64,000 nt of DNA from positions 3,410,001-3,474,000 of the forward strand of contig JAHQRK010000003.1 of NCBI GenBank assembly GCA_019828595.1, given 5' to 3'. The translations under genes were made by a program, and so were the position numbers. Of this stretch, positions 44,400 to 55,205 are shown in pieces. The notes beneath the pieces were generated by a model that was not told the DNA's origin, searched no databases, and worked only from the letters and a program-made list of their open reading frames with translations. The stretch comes from Aphanomyces cochlioides (lineage: Eukaryota > Oomycota > Saprolegniomycetes > Saprolegniales > Verrucalvaceae). Each line of letters starts with the position of its first letter. Within the stretch, counting starts at the first letter, position 1.

Positions 44400-46700
44400 C
44401 ATCGACTTCGCCTTGCTGTCTTGAGTTTTGGCGACACTTTTCAATTTTAGCCAATCATGTAATGGTGTGATTGGCAGTGTGATGTTTCGAAAGAACGGTC
44501 GTGGTGTTTTACAAGGCGATCCATTATCACCTCTTTTATTTGTCTTGGCGCTTGAACCTACGTGTTTAGCCATACGCAAGAGAAAAGATTTGGGCATACA
44601 GATTGGTCATCACACTCACACCGGGAGCTATTATGCAGACGACTCCCAATTGTACTCCAAAAATGCATCGACGTTGCGACTCCAACTCGACATCGTCAAA
44701 AAATTCTGTGATGTCTCTGGTTTCAAGTTAAATCTCTCCAAGACAGAATTATTAACCCATGCCAATTTACCTCCAGACCTGGCACCCTTGGCTATTACTG
44801 ATGACAAACTTGCTAAATCGTTGGGCCTTTTAATTTCTCCCAACATCACAGCCACAACACGTTTAAATTCGCTATTGGAGAAATTGGTCTCAAGAACACA
44901 ATTATGGTCTTATCGAGCACGAACCCTATCTGGAAAAGTGACAATCCCAAGGTCAATTTGTTTTCCTGTGCTCTGGTATCAACTGCAATTTATTCCGATC
45001 GACAAAGAATATGCCAAACTATTCGACAAGGTCGCCAAGCAATTTATTCACGGCGATACAATTGATCCATACTCGACTCAACGTCATTTGCATCAATTCA
45101 ACTCGGACATTATTTTCCTTCCAAAAGCACAAGGTGGTCTCGGATTTAAATCGTCTACCCACTGGTGGTCAAAACTACACCGGGTCGTGACCTTTAAATG
45201 CTTCAAGCTACTCTTAGCACCACCTCACAACTCGTATGGGCAAACGAAATTGCCAGCATGGCTATCCATTGGAGAATATTTACTCTCCAGAGCCTTCAGT
45301 CCATGGGGAAATTTTTATGATCTCCTTTTTATGAGTCCACACTCTAGTATGTACAAAGCCATATTACACCAAGATAAGGTTCCACCTCTCTGGTCAGCAT
45401 TTACTCGACTATGGTTATCCTTATCTCCAACCCCACTTTAATTTCCCTCAGTACAAGTCGATGGAAATTTTCCACTTTGGCACAATCAATTCTTACCCTT
45501 GGAGAAAACTGTCTTTGAACACTGCTATCCAAAGACTTATGATTATGCTGTATCACTGGCAAAATTAAATTTTATCCATGTTCGCCACCTACTCGATGAA
45601 AATGGCAATCTTATGGATCGGAAAATCCTGTTAGATTGGATTAAGTCTCAATGCTCAAGACGCCATTTAGCCGCTCCCGATCATAAATGGTGGTATGCTC
45701 TACACGGGAGACTTAAAGCTATTCTACCATCTCCACCCGAGGACACAGAAATTAATTTTCGTCAGCCGACACCTTATCGGCAGACGGCTACCGAAATTAC
45801 TTGGGCTGGAAATTTCAAAGATGGCCTTTTACCCTTTATTGATGCCACCTTGGATGATTTAACTCATGAATTTAAATCCAAATCGGCTCAGGAGGTTTTA
45901 CCCACAGCTCATTTATTGGTACCCTCGGATTTTTATGCCCACAAGAAAAATATTAAAGTGGTCGCATTCTACAGGCAGCCCAAATTTATTCTGCCAACGT
46001 AAAGTGCTTTCATATATCGACTGCTTATACGAGCCTTACCTCTCCGATACAAATTCAAGTACTCGGACGACATCCCGAACACTTGTATTTTTTGTCATGA
46101 AGTGGAGACGTTTAAACATTTCATCTTGGACTGTCCATATACTCGGGCATGTTGGAGTCCATTTAAATCCATGGCCAGATCCCTTAACTTTACTTGGCCA
46201 ACTACCATGGAAAATATTCTTCTCTCCTAAAGCACTCCAAGACAAGCTGGATTTAATTTGCTGTGGCCAATCTTTTTATCTTGTATTTGGTACACAATAT
46301 GGAAAACTCGGTGCGACCGGATTTACCGTCCAGATTTGCCTAACAAAACACCTATGACGATATCCTTATTAGCAGGACACATTATAAAGCGGCATCTGTA
46401 CCAACTCAATCGGGCCTCCTTGGACGACTCCACGAAGGCTTCCTTGACATCGGTGCTTCATAGATTGCACCAGAATGAGTGGTTCTCTACCCAAATCTTA
46501 CCACAATCTCAAAACGAGACCTTGGAACCTTAAAAGGCATGTTATATTGCAACCTTTTAAAAAAATGCACCTAAGTCATCCATATCAATGGGAAACTCAA
46601 AGTGGATTTTCTCGCGACCCACTTGTCCTTTTCATGCGTTTGATGGCTCGTTGGCTCCAGCTAACAGAGCTCTATGAACACACCAAGTAACTTTATCTCA
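44400..46700 (+). mobile_element. Non-LTR (LINE) retrotransposon, 5'-truncated and decayed
   Basis: From 44428 the plus strand encodes the C-terminal part of a LINE reverse transcriptase: VLQGDPLSPLLFVLALEP and the catalytic YADD (YYADDSQLYSK, about 44630). The thumb and connection region follow, then a CX2CX7HX4C zinc finger (TCIFCHEVETFKHFILDC, about 46075-46130). Endonuclease and N-terminal RT are missing, as usual for 5' truncation. In-frame TAA at 45439-45441 and shifts near 45995-46060 break the ORF. The last recognisable coding block ends at TAA 46533. Confidence 0.85.
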
Positions 46701-47210
46701 TGCCGAGTCGTTCACAAAATCGACTTGACTTTATCCATTCACCCAATATGGCAAAACTATCGACAACTCTGGCATTGCCCTGACGATCATTTCAGGCATT
46801 CTAATGGTCTTCAAGGTTGCTAGACATCCCAATCAGACGAACGCAAGCCCTAGATTGCAAAAAATGCAGTGGTTCTCTCACAACATCACTTTGAAAATTG
46901 TTACGACGTCTCCCCCTGGAGGCGAAATCTCAAAATCGAGTGCACACTTTTTGTACGGGAAAATTGCGCCACGGTGCCTAAAAGATTCTCCCATGTCTCC
47001 TCCTCAAGATGTGCCAGTTTGCGAGTGCTCAAACCTCGCCAAACTCGCGAAACAAAATTCGAAAGGAAATTCGACTCGGTGACACCCATGTTGAACCGGT
47101 TTCAACCCGTCACCAAAAGTGAAATTTCTCTCAACCTACTGCGTGGATTTCTACGTTTAGTGGCTTGTTACCTCAGTTGAATCGAGCTCTATGCCGACAC
47201 CAACTAGCAC
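46701..47210 (+). repeat. Diverged second copy of the LINE 3' end
   Basis: 46848-47207 resembles 46457-46690 in the same order. AGATTGCACCAGAATGAGTG at 46462 matches AGATTGCAAAAAATGCAGTG at 46853, and the GAGCTCTATG...CACCAA blocks match at 46668 and 47180. Similarity is patchy, roughly two thirds. It is an old tandem duplication or a second insertion of a related tail. Confidence 0.5.
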
Positions 47211-48960
47211 AAATTGCAGATCTATGGTTCAAAAACACGAACCCCATTTTGGACTGTCACCCAAACCGGTGAAACTCCAGGACAACTCGAACGCTTTCCC
47301 TACGGTCACTGAGTGACATCTAGGGGTCTAGTGGGTGGCTCCACCACTTATTACGACTAGCCAAAGCGTTAGAACGTCCTGAAACATCCTGGTTTGCTCG
47401 CAATCCTCAATCCAAAATGTCAACCACCCCTATCCACCGGCTACAACACCTTAAGTCGGCTACAGGTCGCAAATCATTTCCAGTCGACCGGCTACGACTC
47501 TTTTCCATCCTATCATGGCTAGACGAGTGTTTTAAGCCATCAAGAGCGATGATTGAAGCCCTGGAACCTACTTGCCGTCGCCCCGACAACTTTTGGTGAA
47601 ATGGCTAAAACACATCGGAATGGCTCCTGACTGTAAATCAACTCCGATCGTCCAACTTAGAGTTGGAGAGGCTCGAGAATGTCCTCGCGATGGATTTGAG
47701 CTATCAAACACCATGATAGCAGCACAGGAACCCAACTTCCGATTCCAAACCATTTTGAGCCGATATGGCTCCAAAACGTCCGTCGTAGCTCTAATCAGCT
47801 ACACGACTCTGTATGCACCGATTAATATGGTGCATCCATCGCTACCCTCCATTGATGGAGGACAACAAGTATGGCTATCTATCTCATAGCCGTTCGGAAG
47901 TTATGACTCCATCAAGTTTCGCCGCCGAGACGCCCGATTGGAAAAATCACTGGATTTGGCTAGCTCTCTCCCTCTACACGCTACCTATGGCGATTCTAAT
48001 GGTGCGCTATCCTTCGTACGTATCGTGGCTACGATCCTGCCAAGTGGCTCCATGGACCGTGGCGCCGTTCGAAATCCAGCTCCGACGATGCTCGCGCTCG
48101 AGACCTATCCGCGCATGGCGCATGTCAAAATGGCACCTCCCAAAACTTTTACCCTGTATTATTTTTGGGAGTTTTTTCCTCCAAAAGCCCAACCGACAAG
48201 GGATTATCTCTCTATCTCGCCACCATCAACTCCGATGAAGACGCTCCTGATAACAACTTTGCTTGTCTTGGAACGACCGACCTCGTTGATTTTTTTGGCT
48301 GGTCAAATCGTCCAAGAACATTTTATTTTGGATGGTCTTTTCTCTCAAACCCAGCTTTTCCCATGGTTCCAGCGATTTAATTCGGCCTCCTGAGGTCGAA
48401 TTAAATTGGCCACGACCTTTTTGGATTTTTTGGGCTCCTACCTCTTGCCAATTTATTTTCCTTGGGCCTGATTTTATTCTGCCTCGACCCTTTTGGCAAT
48501 TTTGTCCTTCCTCGCCTGTCGATTTATTTATTCATGGGTCGACCCCAACTCAAGCGTTTATTTACTTGGCCTTTTTCAATGCGTACCTTCCCTTGGAATT
48601 TTTATCAAGACTTTTGTATACAAATTTTCAAGTCCTCCACGGTCAACCCGAAATCGCCTTGTATCTCGCCACCGTCAACTCGGATCAAGATGGTCATGAA
48701 AAGAAAGTTGCTTGTATAGCTCTTCTCTATACTGCTGAATTTTTTCACAGCCTGAGTCGCCTTGCAACATTTTCTTTCTGCCATGGTTCCTCCAAATTAC
48801 CCCACACCCAAGTCTATTTCGGTTAAGCAACACTGGACGATTTTCCACAAGAACCTTCCAAGGTCACACTTCCCAACACATATTTATTATGCGACCTATG
48901 AAGCCAAGATCGAAAGTCTAGTTTGCGGCCCTTTTGGGCCATATTAATTCATTAATATAC
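47211..48960. other. Unidentified 1.75-kb stretch with internal diverged repeats
   Basis: Several short ORFs in all plus frames, none convincing. Two segments resemble each other: 48211-48378 and 48661-48800 share CTCGCCACC(A/G)TCAACTC(C/G)GA and, 120-150 bp later, CCATGGTTCC. Translated, both read YLAT(I/V)NSD. This may be the remains of a repeat-containing ORF or an unrecognised element. Confidence 0.35.
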
Positions 48961-48967
48961 TCAGTTA

Positions 48968-49014
48968 ACCGTGCTCGTAGCCGAAAGGTCCAGGGTTCAA
49001 ACCCACTCGTGCGC
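48968..49014 (+). pseudogene. tRNA-like fragment (3' half)
   Basis: AGGTCCAGGGTTCAAACCCA looks like the variable and T-arm of a tRNA with a B box, followed by an acceptor-like CTCGTGCGCC and, 18 nt on, a T-run. The T-stem pairs only partly and no complementary 5' acceptor strand is present. It is a degenerate tRNA relic or a SINE head. Confidence 0.45.
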
Positions 49015-49044
49015 CTTAACAATTTATACATTTTTTCGTTGTCG

Positions 49045-52000
49045 CTAAACCAAAACGAGTGACTTCTTGGCGCTGCTAGTCTTGGGTTCTTTCTCGCTCT
49101 GCTTCTTCATTTTGTAGAACTCGTTGCCTCTGTCCATCTTGCCGTCTTTCTTAAAAAGGCCTTTTGGTTGATAGAACGAGTGAAACTTGTCCCAAGATGA
49201 CCACTCAGCATGAGGACAGAGATGAGCTGGTACAGCTTGCTCGCTCTGCAGATATGCTTTTGTGCATAAGTAGACTTGATGTACGTCACACCACTGCGTT
49301 TTGATGAGTTCTTTGCTTCGCTCATAGTAGCAAACAACACAATAACGGCGCATTCGCTGGCTGTACGACACTTTCGCTTGCTTGTCCGTCGCACGGCAAG
49401 TGTTATTAAGTTTTGGCGGCTGCCGAAGAGAAGCGTCGAGCTGTAAAGCAGCGGCTTTTTCTTCGGCTGCCGCCTTCTTCAGAGCCTTTGCTGACTGGGT
49501 CATGGGTACACTCGAGTACTCCATTGGTACTTGTGTCTCGGAAAACCTTCAAGTGTGAAAAGCAAAGTAGCATAGAGATAACTTACAATGTCCAATCCGT
49601 TTCGAACAGCATTTGGTTCGCCAGCTTTGTTTGGAAATGCAGGTGCGAGTCGCGTCGATTGACCGGTTTGCAGATCGTGTACAGAACGTACAAGTTGGTG
49701 ATAGCAATGTCTATCAGAGCGAACCCGAGTTTCTTGTACCATTGCTTGAAGCTTGCTCCTGATGCGATAGAGAATCGTTCGCGTAGTTGATCATGGCGGT
49801 CAACACCTTGCATGTACTTGTTGTACAGACCGACGAGTGAGAGGCATTCTTGTTGGATAGTTTGACTAGTAAAGATAACATGTAATAGCAGCGTGTAAAG
49901 TCATACCTTCCAACTCGGCGATGGACAAATGACTTTGTTGTTGCATCCGCAGTCGAGAGCATGTTCACGACTGTGCCATCGAGCCAGGAAACTGCAATAA
50001 TGCCCAGAGATGTAGCGACCGACACTAAACTTGACCCACGCATGAACATGCCGAACCGTGGATTGTGCGCTCGGTTGCTTCGTACTGTTCCTCGGCAATA
50101 CAACCCCATCTTCAGCAGCGTCAGACATAACTGCACCGTAGAATACCAGTTGTCCAGATTGATCACTCGGTGCGAGCCTAGAACAGATTCATAACAGAAT
50201 AACACGATATGAACTTACCCTCCCATGGTTTTGTGATGTCGATGACATGTTGCCGCAGTGCACTTGGCTTGACTTCATCGCCAGGTTTCGCTGTGTCGTC
50301 GTCTGGGGCTAGCTCACCGTCATCATCGGCTTCGTCGTCGGCTTCCATGTCGAAATTGCCTGCCGCCTTCGAGTGGATCTTGAAGGCAAAAACGTACCAA
50401 GTAGTTGCGCATGCTGCAGTGTAAATACGAAAATGATACTTGCCCAGAGGTTTCTTGGGATTGTAGACGATGAGCGCACGCGCATAACTTGACCGACACG
50501 GAATGCACGCCTCATCGACACTGATCTCTCGTCCTGCCACGACGAAATTCTTGAATGACGCCTTCAACAGGTTGATGAGTGGTCGGATACGCCAAAGAGG
50601 GTCCGCGGGCTCGACAACGTCGTTAAATGTGATGCACGCTCGCAGTTGCTTGAATCTGTCTATCGCCATGACGCGGCCAAAGTTCTCGGTAGGCGGCATA
50701 AGGAACGACATGCTTGGTTTGGACCAATACAGACTGTACTCGCTGCCTTGTACGACACTCATCATGATCAATAAGCCAATAAACTTCATCACTTCAACCA
50801 GCTCGAAGCTTTTCTTGAACTCTCGGCCACCAACATATCCTCTAGGATGAGCGGCTTGCAGCGCTAATGCCTTGACGTTCGTCCGCAACGTCACGGTCTT
50901 CCAAAATTCCAGCGGCATAAAGGCTAGGAAACCCTTCACGGGGTCTTTGAATAGATCCTTGAACTCGTCGGAAATGCGCAACTCGTCCACGGGCGTGTCA
51001 TCCTTGTTGTCTTCATGTTCGTATAGATGTGTAGGCCCAGCGTAGTGTCCACCGCAAATCCACTCAACGTCTTCAAGTCCTTCAATGTCTTCTGTCGTGT
51101 CGTAGTTCCCGTGCTTCTTCCAGCCACGTTCCACGTATTCAGACCATTCGTCGTCGCTGCCGTCGTCAACGGGCGCTTCCACATTAGGCAGCACGTCGTT
51201 CTTGGTCTCTTCATCGTCCTTGTTCTCTTCGTCGAATGAACTGTCGGTTAGGAACTTCATGTTCCACTCGGTCATCTCGTGCAACTCGTCTTCGGGTACA
51301 AACGACGAAATCTGAAGGTAACTTCGTCCGGCGTTCATGCATTGGTTCGCCTTCAAAGTTGCAAACTGTTCCACACCTACAATTTAGTAAGATAAATGTG
51401 ATAATAAAGTACCTTTGTAAAAGAGGCGTGCAGTAATCCAAGGTTCCTCGCGCTGGAAACGCGTGTGATTCCAAGTGATCTTGTACAATGCAACCATCGT
51501 CTTGGCAGTCACTTTCGATTTCTTGCCCGGCGTGTCGAAATCGGGATCGTTCTCGCTGCCAACGACATAGCGCACTTCGGTGACCACACCACTAAGCATG
51601 AAGTCTTGGCAATCTGTGTAGAAATCAAGCAACTTCTTGTCGTTCTTGTGGATCTGAGCCTCTCGTAGCGGCTTAAACGATACGTAGCGATACATGGTCT
51701 CGGATCGGATTGACTTGTGATCGGGTGTAAATATAGCTGTCGCTTCGGATGCCTCATCCGCCGCTGGTAGTTGGCTGTCCATAGATGTTGACTTCGACGG
51801 ACGACCACGCTTTACCGGTGTTGATACACCTTGTACATCTTGCACTTTCGCCTTGTTCTTCGATCCCTTAGGACGACCTCGCTTTCTTGCCGGTGGCGGC
51901 ACAACTTCGGGAACTCGTATGTCTCTGGCTTGGTAACATTGAGCACTACACACTTCTTGTCCTTCCTCCGCTTCAGACCACCCGCGTTTTGTGCCTTCTT

Positions 52001-52091
52001 CAATGATACACATATGATGGAACTTGGACAAACACATGCAGCACTGGCGTAGGTTGGGACCTTCTTCGCCGCACACACAACACTTCTCCAT
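49045..52091 (-). CDS. PiggyBac-type transposase with PHD-like finger and AT-hooks, 5 exons, intact
   Basis: Exons (minus strand) 52091-51413, 51376-50219, 50177-49907, 49865-49587 and 49546-49045 join through GT-AG introns of 36-41 nt into 962 codons without a break. Residues 4-52 form a Cys/His cluster like a PHD finger (CCVC, CCMC, HHMC, CSAQC). Two AT-hooks follow (KRGRPKGSKNK about 70-80, VKRGRPSK about 93-100), then an acidic stretch. The DDE_Tnp_1_7 core carries all three piggyBac Asp: ISVDEAC (about 514), INLDNWY (about 621) and GVDRHDQ (about 725). The C-terminus has a Cys-rich finger (YCVVCYYERSKE...CDVHQVYLC), as in piggyBac. The start could also be ATG at 52175, giving 990 aa. No TIRs or paired TTAA ends are apparent, so it may be a domesticated host gene rather than a live transposon. 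Confidence 0.9.
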
Positions 52092-52179
52092 GACAAAGCA
52101 AATTGCAAAATGACCGTCGTTGCAAGTACCGACCAATTGGGTACAAAACACCAACCAATCGAAATGTTTCTTCATCGGT

Positions 52180-52340
52180 ACCGCGCCGCCGCGACAGCGG
52201 AGGTGGCGGCAGACACATGCGCGCCATGAATCGCACGGCGGCGGCGGCGGCGGAGGTAGGCGTAGCGTTGAGTCAGAGCGGCTTGAGTACTTGGAATCGC
52301 TGCGGCGGCTGCGGCGGCTGCGGCGGCGATACAGAAATCA
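52180..52340. repeat. CGG/CTG-rich trinucleotide stretch
   Basis: Short imperfect CGG and GGC runs (52236-52255, 52300-52328) lie just upstream of the piggyBac gene, in what should be its promoter or 5' UTR. ORFs crossing it are simple-sequence artefacts. Confidence 0.7.
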
Positions 52341-52622
52341 CGGCGCAGGTTCAAGGCCTTGAGCAAGACGGTGCAAATGAGAAAGTGAGAGAAGTCTCTC
52401 TTACCAGTTCAAAATTTCAAATTCGACCAATCAACGGCGAGGGAGACTGTGGTTCAAGAGGACTATTTAAGGTAATAACAAACAAATTTCATTGGTTAAA
52501 AGACTTGAATCAACCGTCAGTTCAGATACTGTAGATTGGGTAATAAAATAAATTTCTGGGAACCAAAAATATTCATCTTTTTTCTGATTGGCGCCTGCGA
52601 CCCTGCGAATCGCAGAAACCTA

Positions 52623-55203
52623 TGGTGCACGTCAGCTATAAACGACAGGAATTCGTGTCCACTTCGAAACTCATCTCGTCGAGCAAAATGCACTTTTGTC
52701 GTTATTTAACCCGTTAATTCGATAAAGATTGATGAGAGGAAGAGAATGTGCCGCCTAGATTTACAATTGTCTAAGAAATGATGGAGATGCGTTTGGCGTG
52801 GACCCTTCAAACTCAACTAATATATGGAGTTGATGAAATTTTGGCCTTAGGGGTGGATATCTTTATTCTTATAATTTGTATGTAGCTTATCCGGATGTGA
52901 CATATTCCATATCCGAACATCACTAAGGACAGCCATCCAGTCCAGGATGCCAAAGAAATCTCGACGGTCTCGTCTTGCAACTGGCGCAACTCGTCTCTCG
53001 AATGGTCATTTTGTGACGAACCAGTGTATTCAAGATGAGAGAACAGGTGAGGACGAATGCGATGAGGTAGAGTTGGTCTTCTTCTCGAACGACGAGGAAA
53101 ACACCACAATCAATGCCTCTACAAACCCATTGCAACCTTCTTTTTGCCTCAAACACCGCATGAGTTGATAAATGGCAAGCGGCGCATCGTGTACCAAGTG
53201 AACAGTGATCGTACCGTGCGACACAAAAAGGAAATGATGCGAAAAACATTGGCTCGATGTCCCATGGAGACACTAGACTCTTGGCTTGGCCGCAAACGAA
53301 CAGAATCGATACCAATAGTAGAGTCGACATTCGAGAACGCGACTGAGTGCGTCCAGAACCTCCGCGAAACCGTGAAGTTAAAGAAAAAGCGCATGACTAC
53401 CATGTCCTACACACAATACACAATCTTGCTCAAATTTTTTGCGATGCGTGAACTGAAGTCCACCCGTGAAGACGCTGCAAATGCTGCAGTGTGCATGGCG
53501 AAGACGTTTGACGATTCGATACATATATGTGGCCGGACAGTTCAATGCTGGGCAATATGCTTTATGCAATATGGCACACCACCGACGTCAAGACGCGGCT
53601 TACATCAAAAGACGGCATCACTGATTCGTGACGAAGATGTCTTGTCCAAGTGCTTGCAGTGGCTGCGATTAACACTCCCGAGCCAGCGGACTCCCTTCAG
53701 ATTTCAGCAACATCTTCAAGAGCATGTGTTACCTTCAACGACCGGAGCAATCCGAGCGAATGTGAGTTTACGTACCGCTGAACGGTGGATGAACAAGGCT
53801 GGTTACTTTTACGGCTTGGCCAAAAAAGACGTTTACATTGACGGCCATGAGCGGGCTGATGTTGTAAAGCAGCGTGAAGAATTCTGTCGAACATGGATTA
53901 TGATGAGCCAACGAATGTCCTTTTACGCCGGCGAGAATATGGAAGAACATTTGGCTCCAGAGGACACAAGCAAACCTGAAGTAGTCTGGATTACCCACGA
54001 TGAATCGATTTTCTATGCGAATGACGATGGAGGCAAAGTGTGGTCGAGTCAATCGTGTCCTGATCTTGGCAAAAAGGGAAGAGGAAGATCAATTATGGTG
54101 TCCGACTTTCTTTGCCCATGCCATGGGAGATTGAACGATGGCAAAGACTTTGTCACTGCTATTCGCCATGTTGAAAAGACTCACGAAGGATATTGGACAA
54201 GCGAGCATGTCATACACCAACTGAAGTCCAAGGTTCTCCCTGCGTTTACTCGGCTTCACCCTGGAAAGGTGGCCATGTTTACGTTTGTTCAATCCACTAA
54301 TCATGCTGCGTTTGCACCAGATGCCTTGCGTGCTTCCAATATGAACTTGCACTCTGGTGGAAAACAAGGGTTGTTACGAGACGGGTGGTGGGGTGACGAT
54401 CGTGTGGTTCAAAACATGGTTCTGCCGAATGGTCAAGCAAAAGGTCTTAGGGCCGTTTTGACCGAAAGGGGCATTGATTGTTCGAGACTGCACCTTCAGT
54501 GTAAATCATCGATTGACATCAAGAGTACCCAAGGCGTACTGAATTGTTGTGCCCGCCACTGTATGGCCTCTCATGATGACTTTCGCCAGCAACTTTCAGT
54601 TCTTGAAGAGACCATTTCTCAGGAAGGACACATTTGTCTTTTCTTTCCAAAATATCAATTGCGAGCTAAACCCTATTGAGCCGTTCTGGGGGGCTGCAAA
54701 GCGCTTTACTCTTGTCAATTGTGATTATTCGTGGCTTGGTCTTGTCGAGACAGTTCCAGAAAGTTTGAATCGTGTCGCATTGTCATCGATCAGAAAATAT
54801 TTTCGACGCTGTGGCCACTTCATCGAAGCCTACAACTATGGATGCGACTACAAGTTGTCCCAATATGCTCACAAGAAGTACAAAAGCCATCGCCGAATTC
54901 CTGTGGGAATTTTGAATGATGTTGATAAATGATAGTATAAGTTTAGAAAAATTATGTCCGAATCGGGATTTGAAGTTGGGGCCAATTGCAATGAGCGGTA
55001 GGTTTCGATTTTCAGTGTCCATGCCCTAAGGGGAAACCTGGCGGACCATATGGTCTCATCTTCAAATAAATAAGTAGATTTTTATACTTTAATCATCCTG
55101 AAGAAGTCTTTAATATTATTTTTCATCTCAACGTGAGTAAATTAGTATATCGACTACCTTGGGCCAGATTTTGCCGTTTGTCGTTTATAGTTGACGTGCA
55201 CCA
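52623..55203 (+). mobile_element. Large Tc1/mariner-like element, 2581 bp
   Basis: A terminal inverted repeat of about 24 bp with one mismatch begins TGGTGCACGTC at 52623 and, in reverse, at 55203. Both ends are flanked by TA (52621-52622, 55204-55205). A long transposase pseudogene lies inside. Just outside is a 15-bp near-identical direct repeat (CGCCTGCGACCCTGC, 52592-52606; CGCCTGCCACCCTGC, 55256-55270). Confidence 0.85.
52947..54932 (+). pseudogene. DDE transposase of the large Tc1-like family, frameshifted
   Basis: The reading runs from ATG 52947, shifts near 53140, continues to about 54660, shifts again and ends at TGA 54932. The size (about 660 codons) is about twice that of classic Tc1 transposase and recalls a family I know from fungi (recollection). 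The first catalytic Asp is in VVWITHDESIFYAND (about 54000), followed by KGRGRSIMVSDFL. The second acid position reads FTFVQSTNHAAFAPDAL (about 54290), with Val where Asp is expected before the Q/N-S motif. The Glu lies in CELNPIEPFWGAAKR (about 54680), in the shifted frame. The missing Asp and two shifts make it inactive. Confidence 0.8.
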
Positions 55204-55205
55204 TA

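Noticed and set aside
49016..52480. TTAA sites near 49016 and 52457 as piggyBac ends
   Set aside because: TTAA is frequent in this AT-rich DNA, and I see no matching inverted repeats beside them.
52103..52534. ORFs through the CGG-rich stretch as a glycine/arginine-rich protein
   Set aside because: Simple-sequence composition opens several frames on both strands; there is no conserved character.
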